Of a stretch of DNA of 64,000 bases, positions 17,698 to 26,377 are shown piece by piece. The notes beneath the pieces were generated by a model. It searched no databases, was not told the origin of the DNA, and was given only the letters and a program-made list of their open reading frames with translations. Position 1 is the stretch's first letter; every line of letters starts with the position of its first letter. The position numbers and the translations under genes are program-made. Source of the DNA: Allobosea sp. (GTDB lineage Bacteria > Pseudomonadota > Alphaproteobacteria > Rhizobiales > Beijerinckiaceae); assembly GCF_017308015.1 (NCBI RefSeq), contig NZ_JAFKFW010000002.1, forward strand, positions 372,001 through 436,000, given 5' to 3'.

Positions 17698-18291
17698 ATG
17701 CACCAGAAGGTCGATACGCGGATCAGGCTCGCCCTGATCTATGGCAGCAGCCGCGAAGGCCGCTTCTGCGACAAGGTCGCCGGCTGGGCGATCTCGCAGA
17801 TCGCGGGCGACGGCCCCTTCGACCTCGCGGTCGTGGACCCCGGCGACATGGACCTGCCGCCGCGCCATGTCAGCGGCAAGCACCCTGCCCTCGAAGAGCT
17901 CCGGCAGATCATCGGCTGGGCCGACGGCTTCGTCGTGGTGACTCCGGAGTACAATCGCGGCTATCCGGCGATCCTGAAATTCCTGATCGACGCGGTCGGG
18001 CAGGAATGGCGCGGCAAGCCGGTCGGCTTCGTCTCCTATGGCGGGATCTCGGGCGGCTTGCGTGCGGTCGAGCAATTGCGCCTCGTCTTCGGGGAACTGC
18101 ATGCTGCCCCGATCCGCGACGGCGTCGCCTTCGCCGATGTCTGGAGCCGCTTCGATGCAGAGGGCACACTGCTCGATGCCGACCGTGCCGAGCAGGCGAT
18201 GGCGACGATGCTGGCGCAGCTCCACTGGTGGGCGAGCGCGCTGCGCAAGGCGCGCGAAACGGTGCCCTACGGCCAGTTCGCGGTGGCGTGA
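17698..18291 (+). CDS. NADPH-dependent FMN reductase-family flavoprotein, probable SoxR target
   Basis: The 197-residue protein has the flavodoxin-like fold of the NADPH-dependent FMN reductase family. The FMN-phosphate loop is YGSSREGRFCDK near the N-terminus, followed by VVVTPEYNRGYPAILKFLID and GKPVGFVSYGGISGG. Members reduce FMN, quinones, azo dyes or chromate in the cytoplasm. It is transcribed from the SoxR-type promoter just upstream, which suggests a role in coping with redox-cycling quinones. ATG at 17698-17700 is chosen because an upstream start would fall within or before the promoter -10. Confidence 0.88.
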   Translation: MHQKVDTRIRLALIYGSSREGRFCDKVAGWAISQIAGDGPFDLAVVDPGDMDLPPRHVSGKHPALEELRQIIGWADGFVVVTPEYNRGYPAILKFLIDAVGQEWRGKPVGFVSYGGISGGLRAVEQLRLVFGELHAAPIRDGVAFADVWSRFDAEGTLLDADRAEQAMATMLAQLHWWASALRKARETVPYGQFAVA

Positions 18292-18389
18292 TACGTCACG
18301 CGAACGTGGAAAGAGCTTCACAAATCCGAACTGGTCTCCTCGTGGCGGGATGCGGAACAATGCCGGTCCCAGATGAGGAGCCGACGGAT

Positions 18390-19154
18390 ATGAAGCTCAA
18401 ACTTCTCCGCAACGCGACGCTGAAGCTCGATTTCGGGGGCCGGGTCTTCCTGATCGACCCCGATTTCGGCCCGCGCCATAGCCGCCGCTCCTTCACCGGG
18501 CGCTCGGAGAACCCGATGGTGGACCTGCCCGAGCCCATCGCGGACATCGTCGCCGGGGTCGAGACCGTGATCATCTCCCATCTCCATGCCGATCATTTCG
18601 ACGAGGTCGCCAAGGAACGTCTGCCGAAGAACCTGCCGATCCTGTGCCGGCCAGGCGACGAGGCGGCGATCGCGCAGGCGGGCTTCGCCTCGATCACGGC
18701 GATCGACTGCTATATCAGGCTGGGGCCGATCATCCTGAAACGACACCCGGCCCAGCACGGCACCGGCGCCGTCGTCGAGAAGATGGGGCCGGTCATGGGG
18801 CTGAGCTTCGAGGCGCCGGGCGAGCCGACGCTCTACTGGTGCGGCGACAGCGTGCTCTATCCACCCCTGCGCGATGCCGCGACCGCGACAGGCCCCGACG
18901 TGATCGTCAGCCATTCCTGCGGGGCGATGTGGGACAACACGCTGATCGTGATGGATGCCGAGCAGACGCTCGACCTGGCCGAGGCTTTCCCGCATGCGAC
19001 AGTGATCGCGACGCATATGGAAGCGCTCGACCACGCCACGGTCAGCCGTGCGGCTTTGCGCAAGGCGGCGAAGGAGCGCGGGGTCGATACCCGGCGCCTG
19101 CGCATCCCGGCCGATGGCGAGACCATCGAGCTCGGTGTGCCGGCGCTGGTATGA
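18390..19154 (+). CDS. Metallo-beta-lactamase-fold metal-dependent hydrolase (UlaG-like)
   Basis: The 254-residue protein has the fold's metal motif HLHADH (H64, H66, D68, H69 in IISHLHADHFDE). Additional ligand regions are HPAQHGTG (residue about 130), YWCGDSVL and the terminal THMEALDH. There is no signal peptide, so it is cytoplasmic. UlaG-like members hydrolyse lactones or phosphodiesters; the substrate here is unknown. ATG at 18390 has AGGAG about nine bases upstream. It follows the FMN reductase gene by 98 bases on the same strand and could share its SoxR-dependent transcript. Confidence 0.82.
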   Translation: MKLKLLRNATLKLDFGGRVFLIDPDFGPRHSRRSFTGRSENPMVDLPEPIADIVAGVETVIISHLHADHFDEVAKERLPKNLPILCRPGDEAAIAQAGFASITAIDCYIRLGPIILKRHPAQHGTGAVVEKMGPVMGLSFEAPGEPTLYWCGDSVLYPPLRDAATATGPDVIVSHSCGAMWDNTLIVMDAEQTLDLAEAFPHATVIATHMEALDHATVSRAALRKAAKERGVDTRRLRIPADGETIELGVPALV

Positions 19155-19169
19155 ATCGTCTGAGCTAGC

Positions 19170-19266
19170 CGTCATGCTAGGGCTTGACCCGAGCATCTCT
19201 CGAAAGAGAGCGCCCTTCCTGCATGAAATTCTCGGGTCGAGGCTCCACCTCGCCCGAGAATGATGG
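19170..19266. repeat. Roughly 100-base mosaic palindromic repeat, copy A
   Basis: It begins CGTCATGCTAGGGCTTGACC and ends CTCGCCCGAGAATGATGG. The left part has the dyad GGGCTTGACCCGAGC and the right part has TTCTCGGGTC facing CCCGAGAATG. It is closely related, in reverse orientation, to copy B at 61908-62011. It fills the gap between the convergent MBL hydrolase and matB genes and may act as a terminator for both. Confidence 0.75.
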
Positions 19267-19275
19267 ATAAAGCTG

Positions 19276-20805
19276 TTATCCGCCCGCCTTCATCTGCCTG
19301 GCGTAGATATCCTTGTACTGCTCGCGCAGCAGGTTCTTCTGAACCTTGCCCATGGTGTTGCGTGGCAGCTCCGCCACAACGAAGACCTGCTTGGGCTGCT
19401 TGAACTTGGCGAGACGCTGCTCCAGCGCCGTGGCGATCCCCTTCGCGGTGATCTCGGCGCCGGGCTTGCAGACCACGACCGCGGTGACGCCCTCGCCGAA
19501 ATCGGGATGCGCCACGCCGATGACCGCGCTCTCGATCACGCCCGGCATCTCGTCGATCTCGGTCTCGACTTCCTTCGGATAGACGTTGTAGCCGCCAGTG
19601 ATGATCAGGTCCTTGCCGCGCCCGACGATATGGACGTAGCCGGCGGGATCGATCTTGCCGAGATCGCCGGTGATGAAGAAGCCGTCCGGCCGGAACTCGG
19701 CGGCCGTCTTCTCGGGATTGCGCCAGTAGCCCTTGAAGACGTTCGGGCCCTTGACCTCGATCATGCCGATCTCGTCGCGAGCGATCTCCTTGCCGGTCTC
19801 TGGCTCGGTGACGCGGGCCGAGACGCCCGGCAGCGGGAAGCCGACCGTGCCGGCGACCCGATCCCCCTCATAGGGGTTCGAGGTATTCATGTTGGTCTCG
19901 GTCATGCCGTATCGTTCGAGAATGGCGTGGCCGGTGCGAGCGCTCCACTCGCGATGCGTCTCGGCCAGAAGCGGCGCCGAGCCGGAGACGAAGAGGCGCA
20001 TATGCTTCGTCGCCTCCTTGGTCAGGCGGGCATCCTGAAGCAAACGGACATAGAAGGTCGGCACGCCCATCATGCTGGTCGCCTGCGGCAGATACTTGAA
20101 GACCTGCTCCGGATCGAATTTCGGCAGGAGGATCATCGAAGCGCCGGACAGCAGGATCACGTTGGTCGCGACGAAGAGGCCATGCGTGTGGAAGATCGGC
20201 AAGGCATGCAGCAGCACGTCGCCCTTCGTGAAGCGCCAGTAGTCGACCAGCGCCAGCGCATTGGACGACAGGTTGTCATGGCTGAGCATCGCGCCCTTGG
20301 AGCGTCCGGTCGTACCAGAGGTGTAGAGGATCGCGGCGAGATCGTCCGGCCCGCGCGCGACATCCGCGAATTCGTCTGAGGCGGCATCGGCCTTATCGAG
20401 CAGGCTGCCGGTGCCGATGCCCAGCGTCTCCAGCTTGGCGCCGGCCTTCTCGGCATAGGGCCGCAGGGCCTCGGCCTTGGCGGGATCGCAGACGAAGACC
20501 GCTGGCTCGGCATCACCCAGGAAATACTCGATCTCGGCCGGGGTATAGGCGGTGTTCAGCGGCAGGAAGATCGCGCCGGCCCGCACAGTCCCGAGATAGA
20601 GCATCAGCGCTTCGAAGCTCTTCTCGACCTGCACCGCAACGCGATCACCCGGCTTCACGCCGAGTCCGGCGAGTGCATCCGCGAAGCGCGCGGAGACCGC
20701 AACCATGTCGCCATAGGAGAAACGCCTGCCATCATCGAGCAGCGCGAAGGGCGCGGCGGGCGCCGGCATGCGCGAACGAATCAGATCGAAGAGGTGATTG
20801 CCCAT
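19276..20805 (-). CDS. matB: Malonyl-CoA synthetase (acyl-adenylate-forming)
   Basis: A 509-residue AMP-forming ligase. The P-loop-like motif is YTSGTTGRSKGAMLSH, the adenine motif is RYGMTETNMNTSNPYEG, and the hinge/catalytic region is ITGDLGKIDPAGY with the final PRNTMGKVQKN containing the catalytic lysine. The MTETNMNTSNPY segment is typical of MatB, which makes malonyl-CoA from malonate, ATP and CoA. It follows matA on the same strand after 131 bases of palindromic repeat. ATG at 20803-20805 has GGA upstream; an upstream in-frame start would add ten poorly conserved residues. Confidence 0.9.
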   Translation of the reverse strand: MGNHLFDLIRSRMPAPAAPFALLDDGRRFSYGDMVAVSARFADALAGLGVKPGDRVAVQVEKSFEALMLYLGTVRAGAIFLPLNTAYTPAEIEYFLGDAEPAVFVCDPAKAEALRPYAEKAGAKLETLGIGTGSLLDKADAASDEFADVARGPDDLAAILYTSGTTGRSKGAMLSHDNLSSNALALVDYWRFTKGDVLLHALPIFHTHGLFVATNVILLSGASMILLPKFDPEQVFKYLPQATSMMGVPTFYVRLLQDARLTKEATKHMRLFVSGSAPLLAETHREWSARTGHAILERYGMTETNMNTSNPYEGDRVAGTVGFPLPGVSARVTEPETGKEIARDEIGMIEVKGPNVFKGYWRNPEKTAAEFRPDGFFITGDLGKIDPAGYVHIVGRGKDLIITGGYNVYPKEVETEIDEMPGVIESAVIGVAHPDFGEGVTAVVVCKPGAEITAKGIATALEQRLAKFKQPKQVFVVAELPRNTMGKVQKNLLREQYKDIYARQMKAGG

Positions 20806-20837
20806 GATTTCGGGTCCTTTCAGGCGTTTTCGCATTC

Positions 20838-20936
20838 GAGTATCGGACTGAACACGACATTCAGTCCGATACTCTAGATCCTAGATTTTGCATCGGCCTT
20901 TTTCGAAAACCGCATCACGCTCTTCGGACCGATGCT
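20838..20936. repeat. Tandem inverted repeats between matA and matB
   Basis: GAGTATCGGACTGAA (20838-20852) and its exact reverse complement (20860-20874) form a perfect 15-base stem with a 7-base loop. A second, longer-looped dyad follows: GCATCGG (20890-20896) and CCGATGC (20929-20935). Similar elements are scattered in Rhizobiales intergenic regions. In this position the hairpins could attenuate or stabilise the matA-matB transcript. Confidence 0.7.
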
Positions 20937-22271
20937 CTAGCTCGCAACAGAGCGCAGCAGCTTGCGTACGCCGGAGGAGGCCACCACCGTGTTGCGGGTC
21001 GCGAAGGCCTCGTGGTTGGTCTCGATATCGTCGAGGTCGTAGCGGTAATTGACCATCACGCCGTGCGACTCGCGCAGGCCCCGCGCCGAGAGATTACCGC
21101 CGACATTGATGCGCTCCAGCCGCGCACCGTTGCCGAGATGGAAGCGGGCGACGGGATCGATGACGCGGCCCGAGCCCGTGCGCGCCCGCAGCATGTATTG
21201 CGCCATCATCTGGCCGAGCAGCTTGTCGCGGCGCGCCTTGGTGGCATCGTCGAGCGAGATCGTCTCGCCGGCCGGGCGGGCGAGCTCGGAACGCTCCTCG
21301 TTGGTGAGCACGAGATCGCCGGGCTCTTCCGCCATGCTGGCGAGCCAGCGGGCGAAACCGGGCACAGGCGAGAGCGTGACGAAGGTATCCAGTCCCGGCA
21401 GTTCACGCTTCAGGTCCTCGGCGACCTGCTTGATCAGGAAATTACCGAAGGAGATGCCACGCAGGCCCTCCTGGCAGTTTGAGATCGAATAGAATACCGC
21501 CGTCGTCGCCTGCTGCGCTGGCAGGACCTCACGCTCAGGCTCCAGCACTTCGCTGATGCTGCGCGGGATATCCCCGGTCAGCGCTACCTCGACGAAGATC
21601 AGCGGGTCGTCGACGAGCTGGGGATGGAAGAAGGCAAAACAGCGCCGATCCGCAGGCTCCAGCCGGCGCCTGAGATCGTCCCAACCCTGGATCTCGTGGA
21701 CCGCCTCGTAGCGGATGATCTTCTCCAGGACGTTTGCGGGGGTGCGCCAGTCGATCCGGCGCAGGACCAGGAAGCCGCGGTTGAACCAGGAGCCGAAGAG
21801 ATGACGGAAATCGTCGTCGATGCCCTTCAGCTCCGGCTCCGCCGCGATCGCCTCGAACAGGGCTTCACGCATCCGCACCAGCACATGCGTGCCCTCGGGC
21901 GCAAGATTAAGGCGACGAAACAGTTCCTGCCGGCGCGGCTCGGACGCCTGATGCAGAGCCGCCACCGTCGCCGGGCAGGGCTTGGCGCGATAGGCCTCGA
22001 TCGCCGCGTCGAGCCGCTCGTGATCAGGGCCGAAACGCTCCCGCAGCATGGTGAAGAAGGCGAGCCGGCCGGGCTTGTCGAGCTTCTGCCACGCTTCCAG
22101 CACGGCCTGCGCCAACGCCATCCCAGAGGCCTCGCCACGACCGGAGAGGAGATCCTCGCAGAGCTTGTCGATCGGGCGCGAGCGATTGCCAAGAAAGCGC
22201 TCGAAGCCGATCAGCGCGCGGCCGCGATCCGCCACGTTGATCAGAAGTTCGCCGAGAAATGCCATGTCCAT
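20937..22271 (-). CDS. matA: Malonyl-CoA decarboxylase
   Basis: The 444-residue protein matches malonyl-CoA decarboxylase end to end. The helical N-terminal domain spans about 1-150. The catalytic domain includes YEAVHEIQGWDDLRRRLEP, FAFFHPQLVDDPLIFVEVAL, FYSISNCQEGLRGISFGNFL and FVTLSPVPGFARWL. The late segment DPVARFHLGNGARLERIN contains the conserved HLxNG-like motif. It converts malonyl-CoA to acetyl-CoA in the cytoplasm, completing malonate use with MatB. No MatC transporter or MatR regulator is present in the window. The start has GGGA six bases upstream. Confidence 0.93.
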   Translation of the reverse strand: MDMAFLGELLINVADRGRALIGFERFLGNRSRPIDKLCEDLLSGRGEASGMALAQAVLEAWQKLDKPGRLAFFTMLRERFGPDHERLDAAIEAYRAKPCPATVAALHQASEPRRQELFRRLNLAPEGTHVLVRMREALFEAIAAEPELKGIDDDFRHLFGSWFNRGFLVLRRIDWRTPANVLEKIIRYEAVHEIQGWDDLRRRLEPADRRCFAFFHPQLVDDPLIFVEVALTGDIPRSISEVLEPEREVLPAQQATTAVFYSISNCQEGLRGISFGNFLIKQVAEDLKRELPGLDTFVTLSPVPGFARWLASMAEEPGDLVLTNEERSELARPAGETISLDDATKARRDKLLGQMMAQYMLRARTGSGRVIDPVARFHLGNGARLERINVGGNLSARGLRESHGVMVNYRYDLDDIETNHEAFATRNTVVASSGVRKLLRSVAS

Positions 22272-22329
22272 ACCGTTTCCCAGTTCGCGGGCCGAGCCTA
22301 CAGGAGATTCAGGGCAGGAAAATCGGGCA

Positions 22330-23595
22330 TCAGCGCAGCAAATTCCAGGCTTTCACGAAGAAATCCGGCGTGCCGAAATTGCCGGATTTCAGGGCCACGA
22401 CCATTTCCGGCCCATCGACGACGCGCGTCCAGGGCACGCCTGGGTCAATTTCCGGGCCGATTTCGAGGGTGCGGATGCCCAAGCCCAGCACCGTTGCGCC
22501 CGAGGTCTCGCCGCCAGCGACGAGAAGCCGCGTCACACCGCCTTCGGAAAGCCGGCGCGCCAGCTCGGCGAAGGCGTGTTCGACGATGCTGCCGGCCCGC
22601 TCGCGGCCCAGCTTGCCCTGCACAGCCGCGACCTCAGCCGGATCATCGCTGGAATAGACGAGGAACGGTTTGTCGGCCGGCTGCGCCAGCGCCCAGGCGG
22701 CGAGGCCGACGGCATCCTGGCTGCCGTCGACCAGAGCGAAGGGATCGACCTTCAGCGCAGGAAAGCCAGCCGCGAGCGCCGCCTTGATCTGGCCGCGTGT
22801 CGCGGTGGAGCAACTGCCGGAAATGATACCGGCACGCCCGGCGGGCGCCTTCAAGTCCTGCGGGCCGGGACGCTCCGGCAGCAGGCCGGCGCGGCGGAAA
22901 TTCTGCGGCAGGCCCATCGCGATGCCCGAGCCGCCGGTCAGCAGGACATGCTCCGACACGGCGTGGCCGAGCGTCATCAGGTCCTCGTTTGTCAGGGCGT
23001 CGGTCACGGCATAGCGGATGCCGTCAGCCTCCAGCTTCGCGAGCCGCGCCTTCACCGCGGCCGGGCCCGCGAGCACGGTGGCGTAGTCGACGAGACCGGT
23101 TTCGGTCTTCGCCTGCGTCGACATCAGGCGCATCAGGCTGGAATCCCGCATCGGCGTCAGCGGATGGTCCTTCATCGAGCTTTCATGCAGCGGCACGGCG
23201 CCGACGAAGAGATAGCCCTGATAGATCGAGCGGCCATTCGCCGGGAACGCCGGACAGATGATGGCGAGCCTGGCGCCCAGCCGTTCCGCCAGCGCATTCG
23301 CCACCGGCCCGATATTGCCCTGCGCCGTCGAATCGAAGGTCGAGCAGTATTTGAACAGGATCTGGCGCGCGCCAGCTTTCAGCAGCGCCTCGCAGGCGGC
23401 GAGCGAATCCGCGATGGCCTCAGCCACCGGATTGGTCCGCGATTTCAGCGCGACGACGACAGCATCGGCCTCCGGCAGCGCAGTGCCGGCCGGCGGCACG
23501 CCGATGACCTGGACGGTGCGCATGCCCGCCCGATTCAGCATCAGCGCAACATCGGTCGCGCCCGTCATGTCGTCGGCGATCACGCCCAGCAGCAT
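22330..23595 (-). CDS. Four-carbon acid sugar kinase family protein (OtnK-like, DUF1537)
   Basis: The 421-residue protein has the family's N-terminal motif IADDMTGATDVALMLNRAGM and the C-terminal nucleotide-binding domain with VAGGETSGATVLGLGIRTLEIGPE-like sequence (the GGETSGAV motif). OtnK enzymes phosphorylate 3-oxo-tetronate, part of a route for four-carbon acid sugars. The usual partner genes (OtnC aldolase, OtnI isomerase, dehydrogenase) are absent here, so the true substrate is uncertain. The ATG at 23593-23595 is preferred over a TTG six bases upstream because GGGAG lies at good spacing. Confidence 0.82.
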   Translation of the reverse strand: MLLGVIADDMTGATDVALMLNRAGMRTVQVIGVPPAGTALPEADAVVVALKSRTNPVAEAIADSLAACEALLKAGARQILFKYCSTFDSTAQGNIGPVANALAERLGARLAIICPAFPANGRSIYQGYLFVGAVPLHESSMKDHPLTPMRDSSLMRLMSTQAKTETGLVDYATVLAGPAAVKARLAKLEADGIRYAVTDALTNEDLMTLGHAVSEHVLLTGGSGIAMGLPQNFRRAGLLPERPGPQDLKAPAGRAGIISGSCSTATRGQIKAALAAGFPALKVDPFALVDGSQDAVGLAAWALAQPADKPFLVYSSDDPAEVAAVQGKLGRERAGSIVEHAFAELARRLSEGGVTRLLVAGGETSGATVLGLGIRTLEIGPEIDPGVPWTRVVDGPEMVVALKSGNFGTPDFFVKAWNLLR

Positions 23596-23899
23596 GCCCA
23601 ATCTCCCTCAGGCCCAGACGGCCCATGCCTTGTCGATCGCCGTTCTAGCTTCTGCCGAAAGAGGTGGCGACAGCCATGGCCGCATCGGGCACGCCCATCC
23701 CGGACATGGAACCCGCCTCACGGCAAGACGGTGCCCGCCCAGACTGCAGGCCGAGTTGCCAGCGAATTGATGCGGCGCATCATCGACGCCGGCCGCAAAC
23801 TGAGTCAGGTTAGTGCCACAAGGAACGAATTGAGCAGAACGACCCGCTGCCAACGCGGCGGAAACGTTCGCCGACAACCGTCCGGAACGAGGGGAAATC
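23596..23899. other. 304-base divergent intergenic region
   Basis: The gap lies between the divergent OtnK-like and binding-protein genes. The only structure I see is a short dyad GATGC-GGC-GCATC at 23769-23781, which could be an operator but could occur by chance in this GC-rich DNA. No RNA gene or clear promoter is visible. A good ribosome-binding site (AGGGGAAATC) precedes the plus-strand gene. Confidence 0.4.
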
Positions 23900-25405
23900 A
23901 TGAAGCTTTTGAAGGTTGCGATCTCGGCCGCCGCGCTCGCGCTCGCGACAATGCCGGCCCTGGCCCAGGCTCCGTCCACCCTGCGGATCGGGCTTCAGGA
24001 AGACCCCGACATGCTCGACCCGCACAAGGCGCGCACCTTCGTCGGCCGCATCGTCTTCATGGGACTGTGCGACCGGCTGGTCGATATCACGCCGGACCTG
24101 AAGCTGGTGCCGCGCCTGGCGACGGAATGGAATTTCTCCGTCGATGGCCTGACGCTGACGATGAAGCTGCGCAGCGACGCCAAGTTCCATGACGGCGAGG
24201 CCTTCAACGCCGAGGCTGCCAAGGCCAATCTAGACCGCGCCCGCACCTTGCCCGACTCGCTGCGCAAGGCCGAGCTCGGCTCGGTCGACAGCGTCGAAGC
24301 GCCCGACGCGACCACGCTGGTGCTGAAGCTGAAGCGCCCCGACGCCACCCTGCTCTCGCAGCTCACCGATCGCGCCGGCATGATGCTCTCGCCCAAGACC
24401 CTGTCGGGCGACGTCGCGGCGAAGCCGGTCTGCTCCGGCCCCTATAAATTCGTCGAGCGCGTGCAGAACGACCGCATCGTGCTGGAGAAGTTCAAGGAGC
24501 ATTGGGAGGCCGACAAGTACAGTTTCGACCGTGTGCTCTACCGCTCGATCCCCGACACGACGGTGCGCCTCGCCAATCTGCGCTCGGGCGAACTCGACAT
24601 GCTGGAGCGGCTGGCCCCGACCGACGTGAAATCGGCTCAGTCGGACAAGTCGCTGAAGGTCGAGAGCATCGCCAATCTCGGCTACCAGGGCATCACCATC
24701 AACACCAACAATGGTGAAGCCGCGAACCAGCCGATGGGCAAGGACAAGCGCGTGCGCCAGGCACTCTCCCTGTCGATCGACCGCAAGGTGCTGAGCCAGG
24801 TCGTGTTCGAGGGGCTCTACGCGCCGTCGAACCAGCCCTTCAACCCCGGCAACTACTATGTCAGCGCCGATCTGCCGGTGCCCGCCCGCGACCTCGCCAA
24901 GGCCAAGGCCCTGCTCAAGGAAGCCGGGCAGTCCAAAGTCTCGGTCGAGCTCTTCGTCACCAACAATCCGGTCGATGCCCAGCTCGGGCAGGTGATCCAG
25001 GCGATGGCCCAGGAAGCCGGCATCGACATCCAGATCCGCTCGACCGAATTCGCCAGCCAGCTGCGCGACCAGCAGCAGGGCAAGTTCCAGATGAGCCGCG
25101 TCGGCTGGTCCGGCCGAATCGATCCGGACGGCAACATCCATCCGTTCGCCCATTCGAAGGGCAACCAGAACGACGGCAAATACGCCAATGCGGAGGTCGA
25201 CAAGCTCCTCGACGAGGCCCGCACGATCTACGAGCCGGCCGAACGCAAGAAGCGCTACGACGCCGCGCAGAAGATCCTGCAGGACGAGTTGCCGATCATC
25301 TACCTCTATAACCAGACGGTGTTCTTCGCGATGCGCTCCGACATGCAGGGCTTTGCGATCAACCCGGACGGGATGATCCGGCTGGCCGGGCTGAAGCGCT
25401 CGTGA
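23900..25405 (+). CDS. Peptide-type ABC transporter substrate-binding protein (SBP family 5)
   Basis: A 501-residue periplasmic protein with a Sec signal peptide (about 1-22, MKLLKVAISAAALALATMPA, then LAQ). It has the family-5 pattern: STLRIGLQEDPDMLDPHKA at the mature start, KFHDGEAFNAEAAKANLDRA, and FQMSRVGWSGRIDPDGNIHP near the C-terminus. Such proteins bind oligopeptides, glutathione or opines. It leads the operon of two permeases, a gamma-glutamyltransferase and a DUF1028 protein, suggesting gamma-glutamyl compounds as ligands (inference). Confidence 0.88.
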   Translation: MKLLKVAISAAALALATMPALAQAPSTLRIGLQEDPDMLDPHKARTFVGRIVFMGLCDRLVDITPDLKLVPRLATEWNFSVDGLTLTMKLRSDAKFHDGEAFNAEAAKANLDRARTLPDSLRKAELGSVDSVEAPDATTLVLKLKRPDATLLSQLTDRAGMMLSPKTLSGDVAAKPVCSGPYKFVERVQNDRIVLEKFKEHWEADKYSFDRVLYRSIPDTTVRLANLRSGELDMLERLAPTDVKSAQSDKSLKVESIANLGYQGITINTNNGEAANQPMGKDKRVRQALSLSIDRKVLSQVVFEGLYAPSNQPFNPGNYYVSADLPVPARDLAKAKALLKEAGQSKVSVELFVTNNPVDAQLGQVIQAMAQEAGIDIQIRSTEFASQLRDQQQGKFQMSRVGWSGRIDPDGNIHPFAHSKGNQNDGKYANAEVDKLLDEARTIYEPAERKKRYDAAQKILQDELPIIYLYNQTVFFAMRSDMQGFAINPDGMIRLAGLKRS

Positions 25406-25432
25406 GGACGTTCATGCTCTGAGAGGTGGCCC

Positions 25433-26377
25433 ATGGCCACGCTCATCCTCCGCCGCATCCTGATCGCGATACCGACGCTGTTTCTGGTATCGCTCTTCGT
25501 CTTCGCCCTGCAGCGCGCGCTGCCGGGCGACCCGTTCCTCGTCATCGCCGGCGAGGAACGCGACCCCGAGGTGATCGCGCGGCTGCGCGAGATCTACCGG
25601 CTGGACGATCCGATCTTCGTCCAGTTCTTCGCCTGGCTCGGACAGGTCGTGCAGGGCGATTTCGGCCGCTCGCTGCGCACCGGCGAGCCAGTGCTGAACC
25701 TGATCCTGCAAAAGCTGCCGGTGACGATCCAGCTCGCCACCGCCTCGATCCTGGTCGCGATCTGCATCGGCATCCCGATCGGCATCCTGGCCGCACGGCG
25801 CAAGGGCACGATCGTCGACTACTCCGCCAGCGCGGTCGCGCTGTCGGGGCTGTCGATCCCGAATTTCTGGTTCGGGATCATGCTGATCCTGCTGGTCTCG
25901 GTGCATCTGAAATGGCTGCCGGCATCCGGTTATGAATCGATCTTCGTCCACCCCTGGGAGGCGATCCAGCGCCTGATCATGCCGGCCTTCGTGCTCGGCA
26001 ACGGACTCGCCGCCTTCCTGATGCGCCACACCCGCTCGGCGATGCTGGAGGTGCTGCGGTCGGACTATGTCCGCACCGCCCGCGCGAAGGGGCTCGACGA
26101 GGATGCGGTCGTGCATCGCCATGCGCTGCGCAATGCGCTGATGCCGATCATCACGCTGACGACCCTGCTCTTCGGCGAATTGCTGGCGGGCGCTGTGCTG
26201 ACCGAACAGGTCTTCACCATTCCCGGCTTCGGCAAGCTGATCGTCGATGCGGTGTTCAACCGCGACTATGGCGTGGTGCAGGGCGTGGTGCTGTGCACCG
26301 CCATCGGCTTCATCCTGATGAACCTCATCGCCGATATCCTCTATGTCCTCGTCAACCCGCGTCTGAGGACAGGCTGA
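25433..26377 (+). CDS. Peptide-type ABC transporter permease (DppB-like)
   Basis: A 314-residue inner-membrane protein with about six membrane segments. The DppB signature includes RALPGDPFLVIAGEERD early on, and the cytoplasmic EAA loop DYVRTARAKGLDEDAVVHRHALRNA, with PIITLTTLLFGELLAGAVLTE after it. The start has GAGAGG at good spacing and lies 27 bases after the binding-protein gene. Its stop overlaps the next permease's start (TGATG). No ATPase gene follows. Confidence 0.9.
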   Translation: MATLILRRILIAIPTLFLVSLFVFALQRALPGDPFLVIAGEERDPEVIARLREIYRLDDPIFVQFFAWLGQVVQGDFGRSLRTGEPVLNLILQKLPVTIQLATASILVAICIGIPIGILAARRKGTIVDYSASAVALSGLSIPNFWFGIMLILLVSVHLKWLPASGYESIFVHPWEAIQRLIMPAFVLGNGLAAFLMRHTRSAMLEVLRSDYVRTARAKGLDEDAVVHRHALRNALMPIITLTTLLFGELLAGAVLTEQVFTIPGFGKLIVDAVFNRDYGVVQGVVLCTAIGFILMNLIADILYVLVNPRLRTG

